From the NCBI RefSeq assembly GCF_014337215.1, contig NZ_CP060635.1, forward strand, positions 2,121,501-2,185,500: a stretch of DNA of 64,000 nt. The letters run 5' to 3'. Under the pieces are notes generated by a model. The model was given only the letters and a program-made list of their open reading frames with translations, was not told where the DNA came from and searched no databases. Both the position numbers and the translations under genes were made by a program. Shown in pieces: positions 17,401 to 26,114 of this stretch (positions are counted from its first letter, which is position 1; each line of letters opens with the position of its first letter). Origin of the DNA: Wansuia hejianensis (GTDB lineage Bacteria; Bacillota; Clostridia; Lachnospirales; Lachnospiraceae).

Positions 17401-20400
17401 TTCAGAATTCCGATCATGGCCGCAATCAGATCCGGCGTTCTGGTGAAGCCCAGGCCGATGCACTCTCCGGGCTTTACCCCCGCCTCTTTCAGAAGGGCGG
17501 CCAGCCCGCAGGCCCGGCGCTCCAGCTGTCTCCTGGTCATCGTCTGCCCATGCCAGACGACAGCAGGACAGTCCGGAGCCTGCTTCACCTTCTGCTCTAT
17601 AAATCTGTGGATAGGCAGATTGACAAACGGTGTCGTCAGCAGCCCCGGTATTTCCACATACTGTTCATAATCCTCCGGGGAAAGCACAGCAATCTGCTCC
17701 AGCTCCTGATCCCGTTCAGACAATATCTCCGCCAGTATCTGCCGCAGGCAGCGCCCGTAAAAGCGGATGGTCTCTTCACGGAAGAGGCTGGAAGCGTATG
17801 TGAACTGGAAGCTGTAGCAGCCGCCCGTCCTGGCGGCTTCCACCGTCATATCCATCTTCACAGTTCCCGTGGTCAGGAACAGGTATTCCATGGGCTGTCC
17901 GTCTATTGAAAAGGCCCCCTCATCCACAGGGCTCTGCGAGAACATCAGCTGATACAGCGGATTCTGCGCGCTTCTGGGCAGCTTTAACAAGGAAATGATC
18001 TCCTCCAGAGATATTTCCTGATGATCCAAAAGTCCAGTCACCTCGTCCCGGATCTCTTCCAGATAGACTGATATTCTTTTGCCGCTCTCCGGCCGCAGAC
18101 GCAGCGGCAGCGTATTAATGAAGGGACCGCAGATCTCTCCTGTCCCCGGATGAAGCCTTCCGGCCACCGGAGTCCCAAGAAGAAAATCTTCTCTTCCCGT
18201 GAGCTTTGCCATCAGCAACCCGTAGGCTCCCAGGAACAGCATATATCCTGTCAGGCCGTGCTTCTGGCAATAGCTGTCGCAGGCAGCGCTTTCTTCCGAT
18301 GTCAGGGCAACCTTCACCTCGCGTCCCTTAAAATCAAACCTGTGAGGCCTCTGCTCATCGGTGGGCAGCAGCAGCCGCTCCGGCAGCTGGTCCAGATGGT
18401 TTTTCCAGTATTCCTGTTCACGCCTATGCCCCTGCTCCGGCTTCTCTTCCAGATAACAGGCGTAATCCTGGTAGGAGAAGGGCACCTGAAGCTCCTCCCC
18501 GTTATAGGCTGCATTCAGCCGCTTCAGCACCAGAGGCGTACTCATGCCATCACCGATAATATGATGGCTGTCTATGAATAATACATAAGCTCCCTCCGGC
18601 TCCTGCCAGATCCCGGCCCGCAGAAGCGGCGCCCGGCTCAGATCAAAGGGCGCAAGAAACCTGTGAGACACTTCCTCAAAATCGCCGCCTTCAAGGCGCT
18701 GAAGCTCAAACTCCACATGATCCGCAATATGCACATGGATGCCTCCGGCCTCCTGCACAAAAGACGCACGGAACACAGCGTCTGACTCAATCAGCCGGCA
18801 AAATGCCTCTTCCAGGCGTTTCAGATCCAGCTGCCCGGACAACCGGAAGGCTCCCGGCATATTATAAGCAATCCCCGTCGGATCCAGATACGACTGGACA
18901 TAGATTCCCTGCTGCATGGGCGAAAGAGGATAAAAACTTCTCCGGGGCGCCTTCGTGATACGCCCTGCCCTCTCCCTGCGATCCTCCTGTCCTGCAGGCC
19001 CGTCTTCCTCCAGGCAGGCGGCCAGCCGCCCTGCAGTCCTGCAGGCATAGAGATCCGCAATCCGGACAGTTCTTCCAAATCGTTCTTCCATCCTGGAAAC
19101 CGTCTCCATAGCATTCAGGGAATTCCCGCCTGACAGAAAATAATCGCTGTTCACACCCAGGCTGTCCTTTTCCAACACAGCCTGGAAAATCTCAAGGACG
19201 GCATTCGCCGTCTCAGAACCTGCTTCCCCTGAAAGCTCTCCCTGATCCGGCAGCTCCGGAACAGGAAGCTGCCGCTCATCCACCTTCCCGCTGGCTGTCA
19301 CGGGCAGGCTGTCCAGCCTCACAATGCAGGAGGGAATCATATAATACGGCAGATAGGTCGCCGCGAATGTCAAAAGCTCTGTCTCCGCGATGGCCGAATC
19401 CGCACAGTAATATGCCGCCAGCACCGGCTGGCCGTTCAACTCCAGCACACGGGCTGCCGCGGCCTTCACTCCCGGATAGGAGCCGATGCACGCCGCTACC
19501 TCCTGGGGTTCTACTCTCAGCCCCCTCAGCTTCACCTGGTCATCCAGACGGCCAGCCAGGACAATTTCCCCGTCATCCGTCCAACAGGCGGCATCTCCGG
19601 TGAAGTAGATCATTTCTTTATTTTCAAAGGGATTTTCAAAAAAACTCTTCTCTGTCAGCTCCGGCGCATTCCGATAACCTCTTCCCACGCAGCATCCGCC
19701 TACGTACAGATGCCCGTAGACTCCCGTCGGCAGTGGATTCATCCACCGGTCCAGCACATACAGCCTGCAATTATCCAAAGGCCGGCCGGCAGTGATCTTC
19801 TTAGCGTCTGAAAGCTCCTTCAGGCTGACGCCAACCGTGGTCTCTGACGGCCCGTATTGGTTGTATATCTTGGCTCTGGTTATATTCTTCAGCTTCTTCA
19901 GCAGACTGGCCGGAAAGGACTCGCCGCCGCAGAGTATCGCTTCCATATTCCGGATAGCACTGCTGAACGCCGGCTCCTTCAGAAAGGCCGCCAGCCGGGA
20001 CGGCGTCATCGAACAAAAGCCCACCGCGTACCCCCGGATCAGGGCTGACAGCCGTTTGGGGGATTCCTGTTCTTCGCTTCCGGCGATCACGATCGTCCGG
20101 CCGTTCAGAAGGGCCACAATACTTTCCAGCATAAATGCGTCAAAACCCACATTGCAGATAGAGAGCACCGCTCCTTTCCCGAATACAGGCCCCATAGCCT
20201 GAGCAAAATTCAGCAGGTTTTTCTGGGTGATTTCCACCCCCTTCGGCGTTCCTGTACTTCCTGAGGTATAGACCACATAAGCCAGCTCCTCCGGACTGAC
20301 CTGTATTTCCGGCACCTGTCCGGTATTTTGTTCCACCTCTTCCTCAAATAATACAGGTATCGAAAGCTGTCCCAGCCCGCTTTCCCTGAAAATATCCCTG

Positions 20401-22097
20401 GAAGTTACCAGCACTGCCGCCTGGCTCTGCTCCAGTATCCGGTTGATCCGGCCCGCCGGCTGATCCGGCGACAGCAGAAGATAAGCGCAGCCCGCTCTCA
20501 GCACTCCGACCATCACCGCCAGCAGAGAAAAACCTCTGGGAAGCAGGACTGCCGCCAGTTCATGCTCTCCTCCTGCGGCCGACAACACCGCTCCGGACAG
20601 GTCAAAAGCCCTGGTCATCAGCGCCTGGTATGTCAGCCGCTCTCCATTGCAGATAGCGGCCGCCCTGCGGGGATACTCCCCTGCCGAGGACTCCAGCGCC
20701 TGGAACACAGAACGTTCTTCCAGAAATCTTCCGGTCCTGTTATATGTATATAATACCCGCTCCCGTTCCTCCGTCGTCAGAACAGACAACTGATGAATCG
20801 GCTTATCCGGATTGCCGAGTGCTTCCAGCAGAATATTGCAGAGTGTGTGATGCAGCCGTTCAATCTCTTCTCTGGCAAAAAACTGAGTCAGATAATCATA
20901 ATCTACCGAATAGCATTTGTTATCAAACAGATTAGTCAGATGGATGCAGAGCTGCTCTGACTGGTAGCCGCTGTAATGCCACCGGCCTGACAAAAGCACA
21001 GACGTATCCCTGCTCTCCGCCATCTGGCTGTTCTGATAAGAAAGGGCGATATGAAACAGCCGCCCCTCCTGATTCCTCTGCTCCAGATACATCTTCTCGA
21101 TGTGGGCAAATGGAAATCTCTGATGGCGCAGCAGCTCAAACCATGCGTCCGTCAGCTCTTCATTGAACTGGTTCCAGGTCCATTCATCATCGATTTTATT
21201 AAAAAAAGGCAACGTTGTCACAAACATGCCCGTTGTCTTTTTAAACTCATAGTTTGTACGATTCATGATCGGAACCCCGATGGTAAACCGGTCGGCTCCG
21301 CCGATGCGCTTAAAATATATAGCCAGGGCCATATAGAACACCGCAAAAGGAGCGACCCTGTTCCTCATACAGAAGCCATAAATCGCGTGATTCAGCACCT
21401 GGGGCAGCTCGAAAGAAATTCTCCGTCCCACCGGGCTCACCGCCGCACTTTTCACCGCCTTCAGAACAGACGGCTCCCCGGACTCTTCCAGTATCCTTGT
21501 CCAGTATTTTTTATCTTTATCATAGGCTCTGGACTTCAGATAATCTTCCTCTTCCCGTACATGCAGCTTGTAATCGGGCGACTGCTCCAGACCTCTGAAG
21601 GTTCCCTCCAGCAACTCCAGATAGGTCTGTGCAATACGGTTGCAGACCAGCACCTGGGACCACCCGTCTGAAATGATGTGATGGGTCTTCACCAGCACGC
21701 CTCCGGCATTCTCTCCCGCCCGGAACAGTACAAAGCGATAGAGAGGCCCGCCCATAACCGGAATTGTCTCCCTGGTCATGGCAGCTTCCCAGCTCTCGAT
21801 CCCCTCCTCACTTGTATGGGACAAATCGTATACAGGAAAATCCTCTTCTGAAAAAACTGCATGATACTGCACCGGGCTGCCGTCTCCATCCAGCATAATC
21901 CTGGTCCGCAGGGAATCATCCGCCTGCAGAACCAGCTGTATGCTTTTCTGCAGGAGAATAAAATCCACGCGGCCCTCTATCTGAATTGTCGCACTGATAT
22001 TATTAACCGATGTCCCCTTAAGGGTACTTTCCAGATTCCAGATATTCAGCTGGCTCAAGGACAGTTGGAAGCATCGTCCGTAATCTTTTGCATCCAT
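14478..22097 (-). CDS. Dimodular NRPS with terminal thioester reductase (C-A-T-C-A-T-R)
   Basis: This 2,539-residue megasynthase should release a dipeptide as an aldehyde. By residue: C1 about 10-440 (HHIISDG 139-145); A1 about 460-950 (YTSGSTGTPKG from 610, NQYGPSETT, Lys near 938); T1 about 965-1035 (Ser993 in GGNSL). C2 is about 1052-1480 (HHIIGDG 1178-1184); A2 about 1495-1980 (FTSGSTGKPKG from 1639, NMYGPTEAT, Lys1972); T2 about 2055-2122 (Ser2083 in GGTSL). R is about 2178-2525, with GATGFFG 2185-2191 and Tyr2344-x3-Lys2348. All catalytic motifs look intact. A leading C domain implies an acyl or aminoacyl starter, matching the ligase and carrier protein downstream. By-eye specificity residues are DALSLGQVGK (A1) and DSFQMGMVYK (A2). 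An Ala/Pro/Gly-rich linker (about 1983-2050) between A2 and T2 is unusual. Confidence 0.95.
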   Translation of the reverse strand: MDAKDYGRCFQLSLSQLNIWNLESTLKGTSVNNISATIQIEGRVDFILLQKSIQLVLQADDSLRTRIMLDGDGSPVQYHAVFSEEDFPVYDLSHTSEEGIESWEAAMTRETIPVMGGPLYRFVLFRAGENAGGVLVKTHHIISDGWSQVLVCNRIAQTYLELLEGTFRGLEQSPDYKLHVREEEDYLKSRAYDKDKKYWTRILEESGEPSVLKAVKSAAVSPVGRRISFELPQVLNHAIYGFCMRNRVAPFAVFYMALAIYFKRIGGADRFTIGVPIMNRTNYEFKKTTGMFVTTLPFFNKIDDEWTWNQFNEELTDAWFELLRHQRFPFAHIEKMYLEQRNQEGRLFHIALSYQNSQMAESRDTSVLLSGRWHYSGYQSEQLCIHLTNLFDNKCYSVDYDYLTQFFAREEIERLHHTLCNILLEALGNPDKPIHQLSVLTTEERERVLYTYNRTGRFLEERSVFQALESSAGEYPRRAAAICNGERLTYQALMTRAFDLSGAVLSAAGGEHELAAVLLPRGFSLLAVMVGVLRAGCAYLLLSPDQPAGRINRILEQSQAAVLVTSRDIFRESGLGQLSIPVLFEEEVEQNTGQVPEIQVSPEELAYVVYTSGSTGTPKGVEITQKNLLNFAQAMGPVFGKGAVLSICNVGFDAFMLESIVALLNGRTIVIAGSEEQESPKRLSALIRGYAVGFCSMTPSRLAAFLKEPAFSSAIRNMEAILCGGESFPASLLKKLKNITRAKIYNQYGPSETTVGVSLKELSDAKKITAGRPLDNCRLYVLDRWMNPLPTGVYGHLYVGGCCVGRGYRNAPELTEKSFFENPFENKEMIYFTGDAACWTDDGEIVLAGRLDDQVKLRGLRVEPQEVAACIGSYPGVKAAAARVLELNGQPVLAAYYCADSAIAETELLTFAATYLPYYMIPSCIVRLDSLPVTASGKVDERQLPVPELPDQGELSGEAGSETANAVLEIFQAVLEKDSLGVNSDYFLSGGNSLNAMETVSRMEERFGRTVRIADLYACRTAGRLAACLEEDGPAGQEDRRERAGRITKAPRRSFYPLSPMQQGIYVQSYLDPTGIAYNMPGAFRLSGQLDLKRLEEAFCRLIESDAVFRASFVQEAGGIHVHIADHVEFELQRLEGGDFEEVSHRFLAPFDLSRAPLLRAGIWQEPEGAYVLFIDSHHIIGDGMSTPLVLKRLNAAYNGEELQVPFSYQDYACYLEEKPEQGHRREQEYWKNHLDQLPERLLLPTDEQRPHRFDFKGREVKVALTSEESAACDSYCQKHGLTGYMLFLGAYGLLMAKLTGREDFLLGTPVAGRLHPGTGEICGPFINTLPLRLRPESGKRISVYLEEIRDEVTGLLDHQEISLEEIISLLKLPRSAQNPLYQLMFSQSPVDEGAFSIDGQPMEYLFLTTGTVKMDMTVEAARTGGCYSFQFTYASSLFREETIRFYGRCLRQILAEILSERDQELEQIAVLSPEDYEQYVEIPGLLTTPFVNLPIHRFIEQKVKQAPDCPAVVWHGQTMTRRQLERRACGLAALLKEAGVKPGECIGLGFTRTPDLIAAMIGILKNGCAYVPLLPSFPKERLSYMLETAKASYVLCDRETRSRLPEDLPCQAVEAVERAEEVFEDVKVGDEDLVNVMFTSGSTGKPKGVMLRHRSVSSLFVSIRELLSRADGPILCTTNVVFDSFIGESLFPLAMGKTVVLTDEEEMMLPWKLASVITESGAEIFQVTPARLQMCLGNEAFCKAAASLKLVMLGGEVLTPQLLEKLHAATDAVSVNMYGPTEATVYMTMIDVKPGDHITIGRPLYNQRIYVLDEKLRPVMPTGCGELYMAGECLARGYISRPDLTEQAFLPDPFFPGGRMYKSGDIGRLRLDGSYDFMGRRDSQVKLNGQRVELDEITGAILSSGYARQAATVAVRKEDGSMELCSFYQPSGREKDCREGMVAALRKVLPVYMVPSRILPVQELPLTASSKIDLRALTKLAAEGIRHGLSPEADNAGPAAPAGGGRPVSEAVPAVGGLAPEAVSDGLGSSVPEGAPSAAGESIRTGKGGKSGVDFVLGVWSQVLTKQELNPDESFFDQGGTSLEALNVLSIYFNSHLEMALSQFYEHPTAREQAELLGLAEEGSEARTEAQIEEKEAADSCVAVPEEPLWDTEQKTDSQRAAEEQHRAEQLRNPGTTGSILITGATGFFGVHLLKGLLDSRTDEIFCLVRGDGEKRLNDCLAWYFGNGFALRSRRRLKIVKGDLTKPQLGLEPDAYERLAEKIGEVYHSAADVRHYAADAESFLATNVEGTRNIVEFAKSAGARLHHMSTCSVSGEHLKDGRKSAVFTEDDYNIGQVWEDNIYVKSKFLAEGLVREAAETGLETEIFRLGRLVGRASDGVFQKNPDSNAFYLLMRAFYRTGAVPRTIAEVPVDLTPVDYAAEAVLALRDRPGGTFHIIHPDPPAVGDTVRELQMGIRVVPDQEFTQMLSEAARGPEREQVSVLIDYWYQIRLNPPVIQLSCSRTQESLRLADFHFEIPAPGVLLDGFTQQESWLSKEE

Positions 22098-22146
22098 GAA
22101 TTATTAACCCCTTTGTCAAGTCTTTCATAAGTGAGCTTTTACTATA

Positions 22147-22175
22147 TTTATACCTTCTTTTACAGGTAAAATCAA
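22147..22175 (-). promoter_or_regulatory. Promoter of the NRPS operon
   Basis: Minus strand: -35 TTGATT (22175-22170), 17-bp spacer, -10 TATAAA (22152-22147), about 50 bp before the ATG at 22097, which has an AAGGGG site. The 126-bp gap to the molybdenum hydroxylase gene shows no clear terminator, so read-through from that operon is possible. Confidence 0.6.
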
Positions 22176-22223
22176 CCTTTTATTCACCTCCAGCAAAAGA
22201 ATGGGATTTTTTACCTCTCATGA

Positions 22224-24608
22224 TTAAATCCTGTCCTGCCCTGTCTCCGGCCGACGGCCCCTACCCGGCCTGTTCTCCAGCCCCATGGCGATTTTTTCCG
22301 GCGTTACCGGAAGCTCACGGAACCAGATCCCTGTAGCGTTGGCAATCGCGTGGATCAGCGCCGGGGCAGGGGTGTTAATCACGATTTCGCCTATGGATTT
22401 TGCCCCGAAAGGTCCTGTAGCTTCATAGCTGCTTTCAAATTCCACGCTCAGTTTTCCCATATCCAGTCGTGTGGGGATCTTATACTGCATCAGAGAATTA
22501 TTTCTCAGCTTTCCCTCCGGAGTGTACTGGATGTTCTCGCTGAGCGCCATTCCGATTCCCTGAACCAGGCCTCCCTCCACCTGTACCCGCGCCAGATTTG
22601 GATTGATGGGGGTGCCGCAGTCCACGGCGGCGGCATAATTCAGTATCTCCACCTGTCCGGTTTCCCGGTCCAGCTCTATCTCTACCATTCCCGCCATAAA
22701 CGGAGGGGGAGATATAGGCGAGCTGTGGCTCTCTGTCACCTGCAGAGCCTCATTCGCGCCGCAGGTGGCACTGCGCGCAATTTTCTCAAGAGAGACTTCC
22801 GACGGCTTCCCCTCCCGGAGCTCTATATCTCCGTCTCCACATCCCTGCTTATCTTTAAAGTTTTCCACAGCCTCCGCAAGATACACTTTTTTGCCGTCAA
22901 ATTCCAGTTTATCAGCCGGAAGTCCCAGGATATCTGCTCCTGCCGCCACTATTTTCCCGCACAGCTTCCTGCACGCAGTTTCCACCGCCTTACCTGTCAC
23001 ATAGGTGGTGCTGGATGCATAGGAACCAGAATCATAGGGTGAAACATCTGTATCTGCCGCCACAACAGCGATATCATCCAGCGGACACTGAAGGCCTTCC
23101 GCAGCAATCTGCGCCAGAATTGTATCGCACCCGGTGCCCATGTCGGCCGATCCGATGGAGAGGACATAACCGCCCTCTTCATTCAGCTTTATTGAAGCAG
23201 AACCCACATCCACACTGCTGATTCCCGAACCCTGCATAGCCATGGCAACTCCCACACTTCTGACTTTTCCGTTGCCCATATCGCGGCAGGGGTATTTATC
23301 TTCCCAGCCAATACGTTTCTTCACATTTTCCATACACCGGTCCAGCGTACAGCTGCCGGCGGGCTGGGGATAGTCATAGGAGGTCATCAGGTCTCCCTGG
23401 CGGACCATATTGAGTTCTCTCAGGCGGACCGGATCCATGTGCAGCTTTTCCGCCAGCTCATTGACTGCAGTCTCCAGGGCAAATATCCCCTGAGTCGCCC
23501 CATACCCCCTGTATGCGCCCGCCGACATCACATTCGTATACACCACATCATAGGCAAAACGATGCGCCTCCAGGTTTCCATACAGTGAAATTGACTTGGT
23601 TCCGGACAGACCCACCGTCGTCGGCCCGTGCTCTCCATAGGCTCCGGTATTTGACAGCGTATAAACGTCAATAGCCCGGATTCTTCCGTCCCTGCCGGCC
23701 CCCAGGCGGACTGTAACCTCCATTTCATGGCGGGGGGTGGAGGCCGTCATGGATTCTTCTCTGGTGAAAATCATCCGGGATGGTTTTTTCGTCATCCAGG
23801 TCACGAAGGCCGGAAACACTTCCGCAACAACCGTCTGCTTTGCCCCGAATCCGCCGCCGATCCTGGGCTTCGATACCCTGATCCTGGACTGGGGTATCCC
23901 CAGAGCGTTGGACAGTATCCGCCGGACGTGGAATACGATCTGTGTGGAGCTGATGACATTCAGCCTCCCATACGCGTCTATGCTGCAATAGGTGCGGAAG
24001 GTCTCCATCATAGTCTGCTGTGCTGCCTGGACATGATAGGTCCCCGTAACCACAGCGTCACACTCGGAAAGCACCCGTTCCACATCTCCCTTTTCATTCC
24101 TGCCGCTGGCACAGAGATTTCTTTTATTATCCGCTCCCACCGAACAAAGAGATTTCCAGTTCTCCTCCGGGTGTATCACAACCGGATGGTCCTTGGCCTT
24201 CCGGAAATCCAGTAGTGCAGGCAATCGCTCATAATCGACCTTAATGACCCTGAGCGCCCGTTCCACACAACCTTCATTTTCTCCGGCCACTATGGCTACC
24301 GGATCTCCCACATACCGCACATGGCGATCCAGGATCAGACGGTCGTGAGGGCTTGGCTCAGGACTCGTCTGACCCGCCATGGTAAACCGGTTTCCCGGCA
24401 CATCCTCCCATGTGTAGACGGCCTCTATGCCTGGCACTTTTTTTGCGTTGTCCGTGCGGATACTCTTGATCAGCGCATGGGCATGGGGACTTCTCAGTAC
24501 CTTCACAACCAGCGCATCCTTTGGGGTCACGTCTTCCAGATAGACGGGCTGGCCTGTGACCAGAGCCATCGCATCTTTTTTTCGGACCGGCTGATTCACT
24601 GTATTCAT
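22224..24608 (-). CDS. xdhA: Xanthine dehydrogenase-family molybdenum-binding subunit
   Basis: This 794-residue large subunit of a molybdenum hydroxylase carries the molybdopterin cofactor that oxidises purines or aldehydes with water-derived oxygen. Family text includes PHAHALIKSIRTDNAKKVPG near the start, GGGFGAKQ, SAGAYRGYGATQGIFALE and the late catalytic region ATGPFGAKSIGEI, whose Glu is the expected base. Length is normal. It overlaps the iron-sulfur subunit gene by 4 bp as the last gene of a three-gene operon. Substrate cannot be assigned: the family covers xanthine, nicotinate and aldehyde oxidoreductases. The protein ends in an Arg/Gly-rich tail. Confidence 0.9.
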   Translation of the reverse strand: MNTVNQPVRKKDAMALVTGQPVYLEDVTPKDALVVKVLRSPHAHALIKSIRTDNAKKVPGIEAVYTWEDVPGNRFTMAGQTSPEPSPHDRLILDRHVRYVGDPVAIVAGENEGCVERALRVIKVDYERLPALLDFRKAKDHPVVIHPEENWKSLCSVGADNKRNLCASGRNEKGDVERVLSECDAVVTGTYHVQAAQQTMMETFRTYCSIDAYGRLNVISSTQIVFHVRRILSNALGIPQSRIRVSKPRIGGGFGAKQTVVAEVFPAFVTWMTKKPSRMIFTREESMTASTPRHEMEVTVRLGAGRDGRIRAIDVYTLSNTGAYGEHGPTTVGLSGTKSISLYGNLEAHRFAYDVVYTNVMSAGAYRGYGATQGIFALETAVNELAEKLHMDPVRLRELNMVRQGDLMTSYDYPQPAGSCTLDRCMENVKKRIGWEDKYPCRDMGNGKVRSVGVAMAMQGSGISSVDVGSASIKLNEEGGYVLSIGSADMGTGCDTILAQIAAEGLQCPLDDIAVVAADTDVSPYDSGSYASSTTYVTGKAVETACRKLCGKIVAAGADILGLPADKLEFDGKKVYLAEAVENFKDKQGCGDGDIELREGKPSEVSLEKIARSATCGANEALQVTESHSSPISPPPFMAGMVEIELDRETGQVEILNYAAAVDCGTPINPNLARVQVEGGLVQGIGMALSENIQYTPEGKLRNNSLMQYKIPTRLDMGKLSVEFESSYEATGPFGAKSIGEIVINTPAPALIHAIANATGIWFRELPVTPEKIAMGLENRPGRGRRPETGQDRI

Positions 24609-25072
24609 GAAGCCCCTCCTCTCTTCCTATATTCCAGAAAGGCCCGAATCCCCCGGAGCTGTCCTTCATAGCCTGAACAGCGGCAGAGGTTACCCGCCAG
24701 ATACTCTTTGATTTCATCATCCTCCGGATCAGGATTCTCCCGGAACAGTGCGAGGGCGTTCATGATAAACCCGGGATTGCAGAAGCCGCACTGCTCTGCC
24801 CCTTGATCTGCGATAAATGCCCCGAACTCCGCCGCCTCTTCCTGCAGGCCTTCCAGAGTCTCCACTGATTTCCCGTCTGCCCTGGCTGCCAGCACCGAAC
24901 AGGACAGCACAGGCTTCCCCTCCAGGAATACGGTACACAGCCCGCAGTTTGATGTCTCGCAGCCCCTCTTCACACTGGCACAACCGTGATCTCTCACAAA
25001 ATCCAGAAGCAGAAGGCCCGGATCTATTTCTTCCACAATTCTCCTGCCGTTCAGCGTCATCTGTATTTTCAT
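24605..25072 (-). CDS. xdhC: Xanthine dehydrogenase-family [2Fe-2S] subunit
   Basis: This 155-residue electron-transfer subunit has two [2Fe-2S] clusters. The plant-ferredoxin-type cluster is ligated by GCETSNCGLC and the Cys of VLSCS. The second lies in a helical domain with QCGFCNPGF and LCRCSGYEG. All eight cysteines are present and the length is typical. The gene overlaps the FAD-subunit gene and the molybdenum-subunit gene by 4 bp each, so the three subunits are made together. Gene naming follows the E. coli xdhABC convention. Confidence 0.92.
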   Translation of the reverse strand: MKIQMTLNGRRIVEEIDPGLLLLDFVRDHGCASVKRGCETSNCGLCTVFLEGKPVLSCSVLAARADGKSVETLEGLQEEAAEFGAFIADQGAEQCGFCNPGFIMNALALFRENPDPEDDEIKEYLAGNLCRCSGYEGQLRGIRAFLEYRKRGGAS

Positions 25073-25911
25073 GGCCTCATACCCCCTTCTGCCTCTTTTG
25101 TTCCGCCCATCTGGTTCTTCTGAAGGCCCATAAGGCTTCTGCGTCCCAGAACTCTCACGAGATGGCTCCTGTATTCTGCCCCTGCGCGCATGTTGCTTGC
25201 AGTGGGAACTTGTTCTGCAATTCTCTCCATAACCTCCCGCGCCGTCTCTTCCTCCAGCATGCCCTCCCTCAGCATTTCCGCCGTCTCTTCCTCCAGCTTC
25301 TTCACCAGGGCAATCTGCGGCCGCGCGCCGAACACCAGACGGGCTCCCCCTTCATCCAGCGATGCGGCGCAGGTCAGCACAGGAAAATCCGTCCTCGTAT
25401 TCCTCATGGATACGTAGGCTGTTCTCTGGGGCCTCTTCTTCACAATCAAACGCACCAATAGATCTCTGTCCCTCTTCTGCCCGGAAAAACTCTCCAGCTC
25501 CATCCTCCCTCCGTGAAAAAGCTCTACCTGTGTATCCAGGGCCAAAAACAGCGTCATCACATCAGAAAAGCCAAACCGTCCGAAAATGCTGCCGCCCACC
25601 GTCGCCAGATTGCGGAACTGTACGCCCACAATGGAGCGCAAGCTCTCCTTCAGCGCTCCGCCCGTGTAACGGTCCAGCCCTTCATGCTCCTCCAGCGCCC
25701 GCAGCGTCGTCATGCAGCCAATCCGGAATTCCTCTTCACTTTCCTCAATCACATCCAGCCCCAGCCCGGACAAATCGATGGCGCGGCCCACCGTCCGGCT
25801 GCTCATTTTCAGCCAGAGCATGCCCCCCAGAAGACAGCTGTTCTTCTTCTGGTTCAGCTCATAAGCCTGCTCAAGGCTGCCAGCCTTTATATATTCTTTA
25901 ATCTTCAGCAT
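25069..25911 (-). CDS. xdhB: Xanthine dehydrogenase-family FAD-binding subunit
   Basis: This is a 280-residue subunit from the start I choose. It passes electrons from the iron-sulfur clusters to FAD. The second FAD motif NLATVGGSIFGRFGFSD is well kept. The first, normally AGGTDL, reads LLGGMLWLKM here, a modest departure. The frame is open to 26091, but the extra 60 residues are Pro/Ser-rich and fall inside the dispersed repeat at 25996-26114. The ATG at 25911 has an AGGGGG site 9 nt upstream, and its product begins MLKIKEYIKAGSLEQAYEL as expected for the family. First gene of the molybdenum hydroxylase operon. Confidence 0.85.
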   Translation of the reverse strand: MLKIKEYIKAGSLEQAYELNQKKNSCLLGGMLWLKMSSRTVGRAIDLSGLGLDVIEESEEEFRIGCMTTLRALEEHEGLDRYTGGALKESLRSIVGVQFRNLATVGGSIFGRFGFSDVMTLFLALDTQVELFHGGRMELESFSGQKRDRDLLVRLIVKKRPQRTAYVSMRNTRTDFPVLTCAASLDEGGARLVFGARPQIALVKKLEEETAEMLREGMLEEETAREVMERIAEQVPTASNMRAGAEYRSHLVRVLGRRSLMGLQKNQMGGTKEAEGGMRP

Positions 25912-25995
25912 ACAAACTACCCCCTGCTCGCAGAAACCTTGCGGCGTCAAACCCGCTATAGCAAGATTATACCGTAAATCAACTTCTTTGTATAG

Positions 25996-26114
25996 TGCTT
26001 CCAAATGGTCGGGAGGGGGGAGGGGGTTTGGATACCCGGACGAAAGGGTGGGAGGTCTCCCGCTGCTTTTCGTCCGGGTATCCATCATCATCTCGCCCTA
26101 AAACCGTAATTTAA
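25996..26114. repeat. Short (119-bp) copy of the dispersed hairpin repeat
   Basis: The left end TGCTTCCAAATGGTCGGG (25996-26013) and the right end, CTCGCC then AAAACCGTAATTTA, match the 822-bp element at 53891-54712. Inside are inverted arms GGATACCCGGACGAAA and TTTTCGTCCGGGTATCC with GGGAG/CTCCC pairs between them. The two long internal hairpins of the other copy are absent. The right end starts at the thiE stop codon (TAA at 26113-26111). No coding sequence is seen. Confidence 0.75.

Noticed and set aside
14478..22097. Prediction of specific amino acids for the two adenylation domains
   Set aside because: The pocket residues were picked by eye and match no code I can trust, so naming substrates would be guesswork.
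25912..26091. The longer start of the FAD subunit, running into the repeat
   Set aside because: The added residues are low-complexity, encoded by the repeat, and a good AGGGGG site serves the ATG at 25911.
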